A DNA stretch of 64,000 nt from Zingiber officinale (lineage: Eukaryota > Streptophyta > Magnoliopsida > Zingiberales > Zingiberaceae): assembly GCF_018446385.1 (NCBI RefSeq), contig NC_056006.1, positions 868,001 to 932,000 on the forward strand, read 5' to 3'. Within the stretch, counting starts at the first letter, position 1. Every line of letters starts with the position of its first letter. The notes below the pieces were generated by a model. The model did no database searches, had not been told where the DNA came from, and was given only the letters and a program-made list of their open reading frames with translations. Positions 12,077 through 23,294 of this stretch are shown here, one piece after another. Made by a program: the position numbers and the translations under genes.

Positions 12077-12089
12077 GGCTCTAATACCA
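12077..12089 (-). other. Primer-binding site (initiator Met tRNA)
   Basis: The minus strand reads TGGTATTAGAGCC, one base off the usual TGGTATCAGAGCC complement to plant initiator methionine tRNA. It lies between the gag start and the LTR-like sequence beyond 12100, as expected for a minus-strand element. Confidence 0.75.
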
Positions 12090-12099
12090 GTTAGAGGAG

Positions 12100-12530
12100 C
12101 CTAGATGGAAACAAACAATAAGAAGAGGGTTAAAATAACGGTCAAGGGGTTCCTCAGCTTGGTGACTCCGACGCTCAAGTTAAAGGATGAAGAAAATGAA
12201 TATTAGAGTTTTATGTATATAGTGATGTGTATGGGTATGCATACCATGACAGTTGTGAAAGATCATCTTTTATAGAGAAAAAAATATATTTTACTTTCAT
12301 TCCTATCTTTATGCTGTCATTATTTAATTCCTTAAATAATGTAAAATTTATTCATGTCATTGCCTTTTTCCTAAAATAACCAAAATTGACAAACTTTTTC
12401 CTTCCATTTTGATCTTTATGTTGTCATTATTTAATTCCATAAATAATGTAAGATTTATTCATGTCATTACCTTTTTCCTAAAATAATTGAGATTTATGCG
12501 ATGTTTATTCTTTTCTTGAAATGGTCCGTT
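12100..12530 (-). mobile_element. LTR-like sequence, related to 38140-38430
   Basis: From GAGCCTAGATGGAAACAAAC onward this stretch matches 38140-38430 with scattered changes, including the TTTATAGAGAAAAAAA run and the TTATGTTGTCATTATTTAATTCC run. Both copies lie just upstream, on the minus strand, of a gypsy gag. They are therefore 5' LTR parts of one family. The outer boundary is lost where a CACTA-like end begins at 12533. Confidence 0.65.
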
Positions 12531-12532
12531 AT

Positions 12533-14340
12533 CACTACAACAAAAATATTAACAGACAACACTATAAAGATAATGATTTTAAGAGAAACCATTGCGAATT
12601 TAGCCAAAGACAATGATTTTTGACAAAACCATTATCTTTGAACTCCCATTAAATATAAAAGACAACAGTTTTGTGAAAACTGCTGTCATTGAGTGACTTC
12701 TTTTTAAATCAACAACACTTTTTACAATGATTTTTTAAAACCATTATCTTTAAGCGCTTTTAGGGGCTACGGCAACAGTTTTGATAAAACTGTTGTCTTT
12801 GACTTTATTCATTTCGTCAGTTTTGCTTTCCCCTCTCTCTGAAAATCTTTTCGGCGCCATGTTTTTCCCTTCATGTTCTCGAACCCCAAGTCATTTTTTC
12901 CCTCTCCTCGGACGATCTCTTCATGCCATGACACCAAATGGAGCACTTGCGCGAGATCTACAAGTGCCTCAAAACCCTAGTCGACTTCCTCCTCTACCAT
13001 CGCGATAGCCTTCCAAAGCGCAACCCCAAGCCATGGGATCCTCCCTTCAACCCGTCGTAGCCCTCTCCCCCGATCTCCTATCCCATCACTAGCCTCGAAG
13101 CCCTCACCTCCCGCTCCTACTTCCGCTCCTTTCATTTCCCCTTCAACCGCGCCTCCGTTCCTCTCCCATCCTCCGCCGCCTTTCTTCCCCCCACCGTAGG
13201 ATCCTCATTTGCCATGACATGAAGGGCAGGTACATCGATGACCTGCGAGTGCAAGGGAGCGGCAACCCGGGAGCATACGCGATTTGGCATTGGTACCTCA
13301 TGGATGTCTCTATCTACTTCTCGCATGACCTGGTCATGCTGCCGCCGTCGTGCTGGACCAACTCCGCCCACACCCATGGCGTCAAGGTATTCTCTCCCGA
13401 TGGCTCCAGCTCCACTGTTCTTGATAATTACGATGATGATTTTCTTTATGAACTATACCTCATTATTTTATTCATGTTTTTGCTGCAGATAAAACAGTGG
13501 TTGATTGATCAGCGACATTCTATTTAATTTTGCTCAAAGCACATATGTTTCTATGTCTCTGAGATTCATTTTTTCCTTCATCCAGTCTTTTTTTTTTTTG
13601 AACTTTCCTATCCTCTGTTTGCTTATTAACCTTTCATTTATCAAAGTGTGGAAGTTTCTCTTACCTAAGTTCATTCAGTCAGCTTGATTCACATGATATT
13701 GCTTTCTATTATATTAAAACTTGACTTATTCTTTTTTGCTTTGTTGCATGATTTAATGGATATGAAGGTTTTAGGAACTTTCTTGGTTGAATGGGATGAA
13801 GGTAGAGTAATTTGTGATACCTTGCTTTCGTCAAAGGAGTCTTCCCAAATGTATGTTGAACGACTTACGACTTATAGGAGTAGCTAGTGCTTTAGGATTT
13901 AATGGTTGGCTGGTTAGTCTCATCTTCTCTTCTCTTCTCTTCCCTTTCCTTTTTTTTTGTGTGCGTGTGTTTGCAGAATCTTTGTTTTCAAATAATTGTT
14001 TCCTTTAGTTTGGAGTTCTTGATTTTTTGGCTTTGTATCTTTGCCAAGAATTATTTTTCTAGGAGTTGAATTCGATCTTGATTTGTTAGTTCCGTTTTGT
14101 GTATTGACCCATATAAAAATGATACATGATAGTAAGACTTTTCAAGTCAATATAGAAGTCAAACTGGACAAGAAGCAAGTTAATAACTTGAAGGAGTTTG
14201 TCCATCATCTATTTCGTACTATGCATTCTTCAATTCCTGGGTCTTTAGTCATATGGTCATTTCACTCACTAAATTTTAAATTCTTTGATAATATAACTCC
14301 TCATTACACTTTCTTGGTGAGCTATATTAGTGGTTAGAAT
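12533..14340 (+). mobile_element. CACTA-like element end carrying a host gene fragment
   Basis: The sequence starts CACTACAACAAAAAT, a CACTA-type terminus. It is followed to about 12805 by facing copies of ACAACAGTTTTG and CAAAACTGTTGTC, a subterminal array pattern of these elements. Immediately inside lies a fragment of a GH85 enzyme gene. I could not find the matching right terminus before 16033, so the element is truncated, diverged or overwritten, and the right limit given is only the end of the gene-like part. Confidence 0.5.
12938..14256 (+). pseudogene. 5' fragment of a cytosolic endo-beta-N-acetylglucosaminidase (ENGase, GH85) gene
   Basis: ENGase cleaves the chitobiose core of free N-glycans in the plant cytosol. 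Three exon-like blocks match the family. Exon 1 (12938-13386) has a PISYPITSLEAL stretch, HDMKGRYIDD and GAYAIWHWYLMDVSIYFSH. It ends at HGVK before a GT donor. Exon 2 (13768-13912) begins VLGTFLVEWDEG, the expected continuation, and reaches ALGFNGWL. Exon 3 (about 14146-14256) begins VNIE, keeping the Asn-x-Glu pair that is catalytic in GH85. Damage: an in-frame TAG at 13058-13060, a one-base frame change near 13195, another near 13867, a non-canonical exon 3 acceptor, and loss of everything after the first third of the usual protein. It cannot make active enzyme. Confidence 0.85.
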
Positions 14341-16033
14341 GATTTGTAAAATGCAGGCTTAGATACATGCATGGTACATTGCCTCGTTTTTATGTTGTAC
14401 GTATCGTATGTACTATTAACTCGGTGTACCCTATGAATTGAATGCAAAACTTATTTAAAGAACTAGCTATGCATGTGTCATTTCTTGCTCTATTTTTAAC
14501 TAGAGAGTAAGTGATGAACAAAAAAATAGAAGAAGGTAGAACGTATACCCTCATCGGTTGTCCCGTAAAGGATATACACGTTTCACTGACGAAATTATAA
14601 GTATGTTGATAGTAGGTAGGCAGCACTAGCTAAGGAGTTTTTATTTATTTATTTATTTATTTTAAGCCTCGTTTGATCGCAAGCCGAGCGAGTGTCCCCG
14701 CGCTCCTATATTCTCGGTCAAGCAAAGCCCACCCGAGCATAAAGGTATTTAGCCTTATATAATATTCTTAGCCTGGTTATAGGCACTTACTTACCACACA
14801 CTTTTTTCATATTTCTCAATCAACCCAAGGTCTCAAAGGCGTGCTCAATCTCAAGAGAAGCTAAGCAATCATTTTCCCAGTAAACTAACTCAGTCTCAAA
14901 GGGGTGACTTGCTAGATTCCACTCACGACAACTATTTTTTATATCCCTTATTCAATTTTTTTCTATTTTTTTTACTTTTTTTCATAAGTATTTGTATTGT
15001 GCAAAACTTATTTACAAATGTACTTTTAGTACAAATATTGGGATATTTTGTTTTTTTTTCCAAATGAGCTTACATGATTTGGGCCTCATCCAGTAACCAA
15101 AATGAAGTTTGAGAAATCACCATGGAAATCAAGTACTAAACAAATAAGATGAATTATGACTATTTCAATGAAATCAACCATTCAAGCATCAAGTAGAAGT
15201 GAAGTGAAGATAAGATTCTTAAGGTCAAGCCAAAACTAAATCTCATCTCCATAAGATATTTAGCTTATTTCATACTACTTAAGATAGAGAAAAGAGATTC
15301 ATTAAGTATACTACTAGCATAATTTGCAATATAATAAATCTAGATAATGAACATGCTAACATTTTCACTTGAAGACAAGAAAGCATAAAAGTGAAGTTTG
15401 ATGTTCTCAAGATGAATGCCATAAGAAATCAAAACAAAATGCAAGACATAAGCAAAAATAGAAAAACAAACAAAGCAATTCAAATGCATCTAATGCATCC
15501 CCCTAGACTTAAACTTTTCATTGTCCCAATGAAAACCAAAAACAATGTGGAGGAGATTAAAAGTAAGAGAAGTTACCAAATGATGCATGCCAAATGCCCA
15601 TGTCATTAACTTCTCCATCATGTAGTTACACTCCTCCTAATCTTTGAGTCCTATAAAAGAAGATTGACAACAAAAATTAAGTAGATGATACATGTTTATT
15701 ATAAAGAATGAAATGAAAGTAGAAAGAACTAAAGAAAAATGAAAACAAAGAAAATGAACTTGGGTTGTCTCCCAAGAAGTGTTTGTTTAATGTCATTAGC
15801 TCGACCACCTCATTAGATTTATCGAAATCTCGCTCTTGGAGGGGTAAGATATTTCAACACCCTCCTACCAAGGGCTCTTATTATGGAGGGAGCTTTCAAT
15901 ATAAGAATTAAAAAATGAAGTATTGCCCTCTCCATCTTCGTCTTCTTTGAAGTTCTTTCAGGTGGTCGAAGACGGTTCAGTATAAGCTTCTAATTATTAG
16001 CCCAAGTGAAATCTGCACATGCAAAGAAAATAC
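14340..16033. other. TE-derived intergenic DNA, including a lone array unit and Athila-like 3' sequence
   Basis: At about 14666-14790 there is one diverged copy of the unit that forms the tandem array at 50041-51490 (TCGGTCAAGCAAAGCCC, then AAAGGTATTTAGCCTTATA). From about 15050 to 15860 the sequence has CCCCCTAGACTTAAAC and GTTGTCTCCCAAGAAGTG, phrases I associate with the non-coding 3' part of Athila-like gypsy elements on the minus strand. No intact gene is seen. Confidence 0.5.
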
Positions 16034-17109
16034 TGTAGGACCGTTGCGGCCGGCTAGAAGGGGGTTGTTGGATAGTCCTGTAAAATAAAAACAAACAACC
16101 CTTCCTCGAACTCTTTAAGCTAACACTTGCATAAATAATAAGCAGAAAGTAAATGAAACATTAAAAAGATGAGGCACAAGTATTTACTTGGTTACAACCG
16201 ATGTGGTTGTTAATCCAAGGAAGCTAAAGCCCACTATCAATCTCCTTCAGGCGGAGAAGTCTCGTACAACAATGAAGCCCAGAAAACAGAAGCTTAACTA
16301 CAACTAGAAGTGCACAAGCGTTGAAATTACAAATAATGAGTTCGTTGAAAAGCTTCTGGACCAAGGCTATATTTATAGCCTTGGTCGGGGCACCCCGAAA
16401 GGTTCCGGGCACCCTGGGGGGGATAAACTTTATCCCCCAACGATCAGATCGAGTCAAAACTCGATCCTGGTCAAAAGGCTGGTCCGGGCGCTCGAAAGGG
16501 TTTCGGGCGCCCCGGGCTAGTCCGGGTGCCCCGGGCTAGTCCGGGTGCCCCGGACTGTTCCGGGCGCCCCGGACCAGTAAAGTCAACCCGTGTTGACTTT
16601 TTTGTCAGGGACCTCTTCTCTGGTTCAGTCCCGCCTCGGTCCGGGTCTTCTACTCCGGATCCGCTCGCATGGGTGATCTCTTCCATCTGGAAAAGGGCTC
16701 ATCCGAACCCAACTTTCGGTCTTCTCGAGCAGCCTTCCGCTTCGGCTTCTCATCCCTCGGAATCGCCGCATGTTTCCTTCTCGTCCACCAGCGTACTCAT
16801 CTGCAGTCTTCGTCCCTCGGTCGCACCCCGTGCCGACCTTATCGCTAGCTGCGTCTCTTGCTCCCCGAGCAATCTTCCGCTCCGGCTTTCGTCCCTCGGA
16901 ACCACCGCACGCTTCCTTCTCGTCCACCGGGGTACTCTTCCGTAGCACCTCATCCCTCGGACGCACCGCGTGCCGTCCTTCTCGCTAGCTGCGTCTTCCG
17001 CTCGAGTATTGGTGCTCCTAAGCTCCTGCACACTTAGACACAAGGTTAAAACATCATAGGACCTAACTTAACTTGTTGATCACACCAAAACAACCTTGGG
17101 GTTCCAACA
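16034..17109 (-). repeat. 3' LTR of the 16034-19728 element
   Basis: It starts TGTAGGACCG and ends TTCCAACA as read on the plus strand. It contains a cluster around 16380-16580 of CCGGGCGCCCCGG-type palindromes, which is also in the partner LTR with fewer units. Confidence 0.93.
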
Positions 17110-17296
17110 ATCTCCCCCTTTTTGATGTGATCAACCCATGTTAAGCTAGGGTCAAAAATAGATATGAAAATTAAACAATTTTCAATTTTCAATTTTTCAA
17201 TAACGTGCAACAAGATAGAAACATTAAATTTCAAAATTTTCAATTTTCAATTTTCTACCTCCCCTAGACTTATACTTTTTCTTCTCCCCCTTTGAT
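17110..17296 (-). other. Multiple polypurine tracts
   Basis: On the plus strand ATCTCCCCCTTTTTGATGTG lies directly after the LTR, with further CTCCCC(C)T runs near 17259 and 17284. Read on the minus strand these are AGGGGGAG tracts that prime plus-strand DNA synthesis; several in a row are a Sirevirus hallmark. Confidence 0.75.
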
Positions 17297-17567
17297 CACA
17301 TAAAAAATTGGGGTTGCAAGAAAAGTCTAAAGGTTGACACTTAGAAACTTATAAAAATCTATCTCAATGATTTTCTGGAAAATATTTCTAAGTCAAGAAA
17401 AATTTCTAAGTCATTAAGAACGTTCTGAGAAGTTTCTATGTTTTCGCCATAAAAAAAAAATCTTTCTAAGCCCAAAACTTTATGCAAGAAAATTTAAGAG
17501 AATTGATAACATTAAAAGAAATTTTCTATACATTTATTTATTTATATATTTTATTCTAATGCTTTTA

Positions 17568-18060
17568 TCAGAAAGTTTTAAATTTCCATTTTAATATATC
17601 ATAACTTCTTAAATCACACTTTTTCAGATTTAACGCAACAAATATTAAACATGCAACAAATTGTATCATGTTAAGTTCTATTAATAGTTTGTCGATATAC
17701 TTTAATCGACAAGCTATTTCTTTTGACTTTATAGACTTTATTTCACAAAATTCTTTCAATAACATAATTTGTAATTCAAAAGAATATTCGAAGAAAATTT
17801 TCGTCAATATTTCTGACTTGCAAAATTCTTTTATCAAAATTTTTTGTAATTTGCAAAAGTATTTTGTCATAAATTCTAATTTACAAAAATCTGTCGACAA
17901 ACTATTTTGTAATTCATAAGAATTTTTCGTCAAAACTTTTTGCAATTCGAGAGACTCTTTCGATAATAATTTTACTTTGCAAGAAGTGTTCGGCAGTTGA
18001 TTTTCTAATCCGAAAAACTCTTTCGATGATTCAATTTTTAATTAGCAAAAATCTTCAGGT
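17568..18060 (-). repeat. Degenerate AT-rich repeats in the Sirevirus interior
   Basis: A loosely repeated unit of several tens of bases, with TTTTGTAATTTGCAAAA-like phrases, gives a minus-strand frame rich in repeated KEFCK and KLQK segments. It lies downstream of the shortened gag. It may be the remains of a coiled-coil Gag tail or untranslated filler. Confidence 0.4.
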
Positions 18061-18101
18061 AATTTTTCGATTGATTGAACCAGTTGTTCAGAGGGTTGAG
18101 G

Positions 18102-18605
18102 TCATACCTTACTTACCTTGTCGGTCGTTGGTTCTCCCCCTGTTGAATTACTTTCTTCTGAAGACTCTCCCCCTTTCTTGATACTCATCTCAGATGAGCT
18201 TTCTTCATCTGTAGGTGGGTCTTCTGCTATGATTGTTGTCTCGACAATTTCTTCGGTCTCGGTGTCTATTGAGTCGTCGGCTTCCAAAGGTTCTTCGTAG
18301 AGCTTCAGGAACTTTTCCCAAAGTTCTTTTGTGCTTTTATATTCGTCGATTCTGTCGAGATCTTCATTTGTTATTACGGTTAGAAGATGAAATTCTGCCC
18401 GTCCGTTTGTCATCGATTCGTTACGTTGTTTGTTGGTCCAGAGGCGTAAATCGATTTCTTCTCCATTCGCGTTCTTCGGTTCTTCATAACCAAATTTCAT
18501 TATTGAAAAAATACCAGAATCAGAGTTTAGATATACCTCCATTTGTTGCTTCCATAAAGAGAACTTCCCCTCGAATGCTGGTGGGTAGTCAGTAGCTCCG
18601 GCCAT
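18102..18605 (-). CDS. Shortened Sirevirus Gag
   Basis: The 167-residue frame starts MAGATDYPPAFEGKFSLWK, the N-terminal Gag pattern of copia elements (DUF4219/UBN2 type), and includes STKELWEKFLKLYEE. It then jumps to an acidic, serine-rich tail with no zinc knuckle. The family member at 55258-56916 in this window has 552 residues, so most of the middle and the C-terminus are missing. The start codon lies about 50 bp inside the primer-binding site, so it is the natural one. It probably cannot package RNA alone. Confidence 0.8.
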   Translation of the reverse strand: MAGATDYPPAFEGKFSLWKQQMEVYLNSDSGIFSIMKFGYEEPKNANGEEIDLRLWTNKQRNESMTNGRAEFHLLTVITNEDLDRIDEYKSTKELWEKFLKLYEEPLEADDSIDTETEEIVETTIIAEDPPTDEESSSEMSIKKGGESSEESNSTGGEPTTDKVSKV

Positions 18606-18649
18606 CGTTTTGTTGCTTTAGACGGCTGTTAGTCCTTCTGAGGCATCTC

Positions 18650-18662
18650 GGCTCTAATACCA
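18650..18662 (-). other. Primer-binding site of the 16034-19728 element
   Basis: The minus strand reads TGGTATTAGAGCC a few bases inside the 5' LTR at 18665, complementary to initiator methionine tRNA with one mismatch. Confidence 0.8.
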
Positions 18663-18664
18663 CT

Positions 18665-19728
18665 TGTAGGACCGTTGCGGCCGACTAGAAGGGGGTTGTT
18701 GGATAGTCCTGTAAAATAAAAACAAACAACCCTTCCTCGAACTCTTTAAGCTAACACTTGTATAAATAATAAGCAGAAAGTAAATGAAACATTAAAAAGA
18801 TGAGGCACAAGTATTTACTTGGTTACAACCGATGTGGTTGTTAATCCAAGGAAGATAAAGCCCGCTATCAATCTCCTTCAGGCAGAGAAGCCTCGTACAA
18901 CAATGAAGCGAAGAAAACAGAAGCTTAACTACAACTAGAAGAGCACAAGCGTTGGAATTACAAGTAATGAGTTCGTTGAAAAGCTTCTGGACCAAGGCTA
19001 TATTTATAGCCTTGGTCGGGGCACCCCGAAGGGTTCCGGGTGCCCTGGGGGGGGGGGGGATAAACTTTATCCCCCAACGATCAGATCGAGTCAAAACTCG
19101 ATCCTGGTCAAAAGACTAGTCCGAGCGCTCGGAAGGGTTCCGGGCGCCCCGGGCTGGTCCGAGCGCCCCGAACTGTTCCGGGTGCCCCGGACCAGTAAAG
19201 TCAACCTGTGTTGACTTTTTTGTCCGGTGACCTCTTCTCTGGTTCAGTCCCGCCTCGGTTCAGGTCTTCTACTCTGGATCCACTCGCATGAGTGATCTCT
19301 GCCATCTGGAAAAGGGCTCACCCGAACCCAACTTCCGATCTTCTCGAGCAGCCTTCCACTCCGGCTTCTCGTCCTTCGGAATCGCCGCGTGTTTCGTTCT
19401 CGTCCATCAGCGTACTCATCTGTAGTCTTCGTCCCTCGGTCGCACCCCGTGCCGACCTTCTCGCTAGCTGCGTCTCTTGCTCCCCGAGCAATCTTCCGCT
19501 CCGTCTTTCGTCCCTCGGAACCACCACACGCTTCCTTCTCGTCCACCGGGGTACTCTTCCGCAGCACCTCATCCCTCGGACGCACCGCGTGCCGTCCTTC
19601 TCGCTAGCTGTGTCTTCTGCTTGAGTACTTGTGCTCCTAAGCTCTTGCACACTTAGACACAAGGTTAAAACACCACAGAACCCAACTTAACTTGTTGATC
19701 ACACCAAAATAACTTTGGGGTTCCAACA
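18665..19728 (-). repeat. 5' LTR of the 16034-19728 element
   Basis: It matches 16034-17109 nearly throughout. Differences are mainly single bases, a longer G run near 19048, and fewer copies of the GC-rich palindromic unit. Confidence 0.93.
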
Positions 19729-19734
19729 AATACA

Positions 19735-20692
19735 AATATCCCACAAACTTATTAGATAAGATAGAGTCATAACCATATTAAGATAAACAGAATAAGAAAT
19801 AAAAACTGAATCACATCCAACAAAGTCAATGATAGGTACCTCTATAAAATTTTTCAAAAGATCACATGAAATACTAACCTTACTTTACTGAGAGATACCT
19901 GAAATTTCTAAACATGTAGATGTGACCTCCTATGAATCAAATGATGGTTCTAGCTCTGGCTCAGATGTTGATGATATCAAAGATGGTGATTCTTGAGACT
20001 CTGCTAGCTCTGCATAAGTCTCTACACATTGTTCCACAACATGCTCAATCCTTGCAACTCTTACAACATCTAAGGATTGTGTGGACAAAGGAGGTGATTC
20101 TTGAGATGCTGCTTCCACAACACAGTTCCCTACACATTGCTCCATATCAACATCATCAACACAAACATCAAAAAATAAACCCACATCAATATCCTCAATA
20201 GGAGAATCAACTATAGGAGGATCAATAACTTCACTTGCAGTTTTAAATTGATCTACCACATCACATCATCATCTGAAAATTTAATGTCACTACAACACCC
20301 TATAAAATTTGGAGGTAGATCTGAAAACTTATTTACCACTGCTTTATCTTCACAATCCTCGTCTGAAGAGTCTTCATCTTTATACAAATTCAAAAATCTG
20401 CACTCAACCTTACCAGTGTCACAGAATTTTTTAAAGTCATAGTTCTCATTGACCCCCACTAACTTTTGTGGAAAAGGAACCCTTAGTGAAGGTCTTGGGA
20501 AATGTACTTCTAATTTCCCATATTCCCTTTTAGCTTGTGGAGGAGATTCAACTTGCTTATCTAGTGTTGGTATGATCAATCGTTGAGGGAAAGGTACTTG
20601 TGGCATTTGGGACCTCCTGGAATAATGGCACTGAGTTCATGTAGTCTTCTATTGTTCTTCTCCTCAATTCTAAACATGTCCTTCTTCAGAAG
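19735..20692 (-). pseudogene. Athila-like region downstream of gag
   Basis: The minus-strand frames at 20606-20253 and 20259-19930 contain two PFPQ(R/K)L motifs, a signature I associate with the gag-protease spacer of Athila-type gypsy elements, and then acidic sequence in which an AxSQESP segment recurs. I see no protease DTG motif or reverse transcriptase before the Sirevirus insertion at 19728. The part beyond may be missing, making this a large non-autonomous derivative. Confidence 0.5.
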
Positions 20693-20696
20693 TTCT

Positions 20697-21600
20697 TCAT
20701 GATTTTTTTTCAATTCTCAACCCAACATCATCACACTTTTCACTAGATCTTGTTTGCGAAGGAGAGGGATCTTCTTTAAACCAATTTGAAACAATACTTT
20801 CAATCTTTGCCCCTAAATGTTTGAACTCCCCGTTCTGTGACTTGTGATTTTCAAAACTCATAGATAGTTGAGTTACAATTTGTTTGGCAGGATCTATAGC
20901 ATTTATGGCTTGCACTTCTTGAATGTTTGAGGGAGATTTCATCTAACTTATGTTCTACCATTCATGGAGGTTCAATGTCACTTGATCAATTAATATATAT
21001 GTTTCATCTACACTTTTTCCCATAAAAGAACCTCCAGCTGATGAATCCAATAAACTCTTGTCTGAGAAAGAAATTCCCCCATAGAATATGTGCAGAATCA
21101 ACCATTTTTCAAAACCATGATGAGGGCACTGTCTTTGAAGACTCTTAAATCTGTCCCATGCTTCAAATAATGATTCTCCGTATGCCTGAGCAAAATTTGT
21201 TATGCAATTTCTCATATACACTGTTCTGCTTGGAGGGAAAAAATGATTCAGAAATTGCTTCTCCAATTGTTCCCAACTTGTGATGCTTTGAGGACGGAGA
21301 GAATATAACCAAGTCCTTGCTTTATCCTTGATACTGAAAGGAAATTCCATCAATCGAACTGCATCTGATGACACTCCTTCACATTTCACCGTATCACAAA
21401 TCTCTAAAAATGTTTCAAGATGTAGATAAGGACTTTCTGATACTTCTCCTCCAAATTTGTGGTCTTATATCATAAAAATTAACTCTGGGTCTAGTTGGAA
21501 ACTTTCTGCTTCAATTTGAGGTTGCACAATGGGAGATAAAAATCTTACAAAAAAGGGTGTAGAAAAATTTCTCATGGGCCTGCTTGACATGTTAGTGCTC
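20697..21600 (-). pseudogene. Athila/Tat-type Ty3/gypsy gag
   Basis: The 21389-20955 segment has the gag pattern of this lineage: FPFSIKDKARTWLYSL, SITSWEQLEKQFL, FFPPSRT, ESLFEAWDRFK and QCPHHGF in order. A likely start is at 21600, followed by at least one stop (about 21465) before the conserved core. Gag would build the virus-like particle. The gag is followed on its 5' side by a solo LTR insertion and then a primer-binding site at 23271-23288, which fits the element's order on the minus strand. Confidence 0.85.
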
Positions 21601-21803
21601 ATGGATATTCAAGAATCAAAAACAAGAAATAAAATGTAATATGAAAAGCAAGAAAGAAAATGCAGAATTTAAATTGTAAGAAAGAAAATGCATAATGAAA
21701 ACAAGAAAGAAAAGACAAAAGGAACAAGAAAAATATCTAGAATAATTCATATGCCAAGAACTTGATTTCAAGATATGTTTACAAAAGAAAAGAAGATAGA
21801 AAC

Positions 21804-23061
21804 TGTTGGATCGAAAGTGCTAGAGGAGGGGGGTGAATAGCGCTCGTGGCTATTTCGTTTCGGATTCGTAAAAAAGTTCGAGTAAATGCAGCGGAATTAG
21901 AAAGAGAAGGGAACAACACAAGAACACGGTCGTTTACTTGGTTCGGAGCCTGTGACGACTCCTACTCCAAGGCTCGCGGTCGTTGACTGCTTTCGATGGG
22001 CAACAACTATAAGCTCTAAAGATTGTTACAAGATTATTATGATTAGAACTATAAAAGAAAACAATACCGACAGTAAGAATATCAAAATCTGGAGTTCCGG
22101 GTCGTCGGTATGTCGTCACAGCACTTCGGGATGAACTCGTTAGCAGTTGAACGCAGAAGGATAGCTTGTGTTTCGTTATACCAAGCTGCTGCTCGAACCC
22201 TCCTTATAAACAGTGCTGGAGACGCCTCCAAGCCTGTCTGAGGCGCCTCCAGGCCGCCGAGTCGCACGCGTGGATCAGCTATGATCTGGTCGCACCTTAT
22301 CCCTCTGAAGGCGCCTCCAAGCTGCTCCAAGGTGCCTCCAACGCCTGGTCCAAGGCGCCTCCAGTGACCTCCGAGGTGCCTCCAGCTTCTCTGGACAGCT
22401 GGCTTCGGTAGCACCCGAGGCGCCTCCAAGCCCCACGGAGGTGCCTCGGACACTATTCATCCGAGGCTAAGTGTGCTTCTTTGTTCCTGCAACATGTGTT
22501 AGTCTCAAACACAAACCCTGCAAAACAAAGTCAGCACAGAAACAATATGATAGATATAATTGACAGTCATCGGACTGTCCGGGTCTGACTTCAGATTTCC
22601 AATCGGAAACCCTAGGTTGACCCGACGCTTACTGTTCCCTCTACGGGAAACACATCCTCACCTACTCCACTCAGGAGATTTACCTGTTGCTAGTGCAATC
22701 CTCCAGATCGACTGGACTTTTGCTCAGCGTTCGAAGCTTCTGGACTTTCTGCTGGACTTCCACTTCCCGACTGGTCCAGTCTTTCACCTGGTTTGCGACA
22801 CCAAGACTTTCCACATAGGGTTACCCCCCTAGGACTTTTGCCTGAAGTTGTCGACCCGCCATGACTTTCCGCATAGGGTTACCACCCCTATGACCTAAGG
22901 TTTTCCACCTGCCTGACCGCAGCTAGGACTTTTGCCTAAGTACCACTTAGGACTTTCCTGCATGCTCCATGAACCTTGTTAGATAACACCGCAGCTTAAC
23001 TTTGAACCCTTTGCCATAATCAAAACTCAGGTTCGATCATCTGGTGCTCACTGCACCAACA
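21804..23061 (-). mobile_element. Solo LTR of a Sirevirus-type element
   Basis: It begins TGTTGGATCG and ends TGCACCAACA, with GAAAC on both sides (21799-21803 and 23062-23066), a perfect 5-bp target duplication. No internal region remains, so it formed by recombination between two LTRs. The opening phrase with a G run before GTGAATAGC is like other Sirevirus LTRs here. A cluster of GGAGGCGCCTCC-type palindromes lies at about 22205-22450. Strand is inferred from similarity to the other Sirevirus LTRs. Confidence 0.9.
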
Positions 23062-23270
23062 GAAACTAAATCAAAAGAGAGAAAAGTTAGACTAGAATGT
23101 TAGAAATTAAAAATGCAAAATTAGAATTGCAACAAAAAGGAATTGACAAGAAGTAGAAAGATATACAAGAAAAATAGAATTCTAAAGATTAATTACAATT
23201 ATGCTAATGAAAAGAAAGAAGAGTTATGTTTAGTCTAACTCAATTGATAATCTTTAATGTTATAGCGCAT

Positions 23271-23288
23271 TCCCCGGCAACGGTGCCA
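23271..23288 (-). other. Primer-binding site of the Athila-like element (Asp tRNA type)
   Basis: The minus strand reads TGGCACCGTTGCCGGGGA, one base off the TGGCGCCGTTGCCGGGGA sequence used by Athila-like elements, which pairs with the 3' end of an aspartate tRNA. It lies just inside an LTR edge at about 23295. Confidence 0.75.
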
Positions 23289-23294
23289 AAAACT

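Larger units (their letters stand above)
16034..19728 (-). mobile_element. Non-autonomous Sirevirus-type (Ty1/copia) retrotransposon, complete ends
   Basis: Two LTRs of about 1.07 kb (16034-17109 and 18665-19728) flank a 1.56-kb interior. The pentamer AATAC flanks the whole element (16029-16033 and 19729-19733), a perfect target duplication. A purine tract (read on the minus strand) abuts the left LTR and a primer-binding site abuts the right LTR, so the element runs on the minus strand. Only a shortened gag is inside; protease, integrase, reverse transcriptase and RNase H are absent. Repeated AGGGGGAG-type tracts near the 3' LTR are the multiple polypurine tracts known from Sireviruses. It sits in Athila-like sequence. 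Confidence 0.93.

Noticed and set aside
16526..16966. Frames of 113-139 codons inside the Sirevirus LTRs (also 19244-19662)
   Set aside because: They are repeated in both LTRs and come from GC-rich LTR sequence; frames differ between copies.
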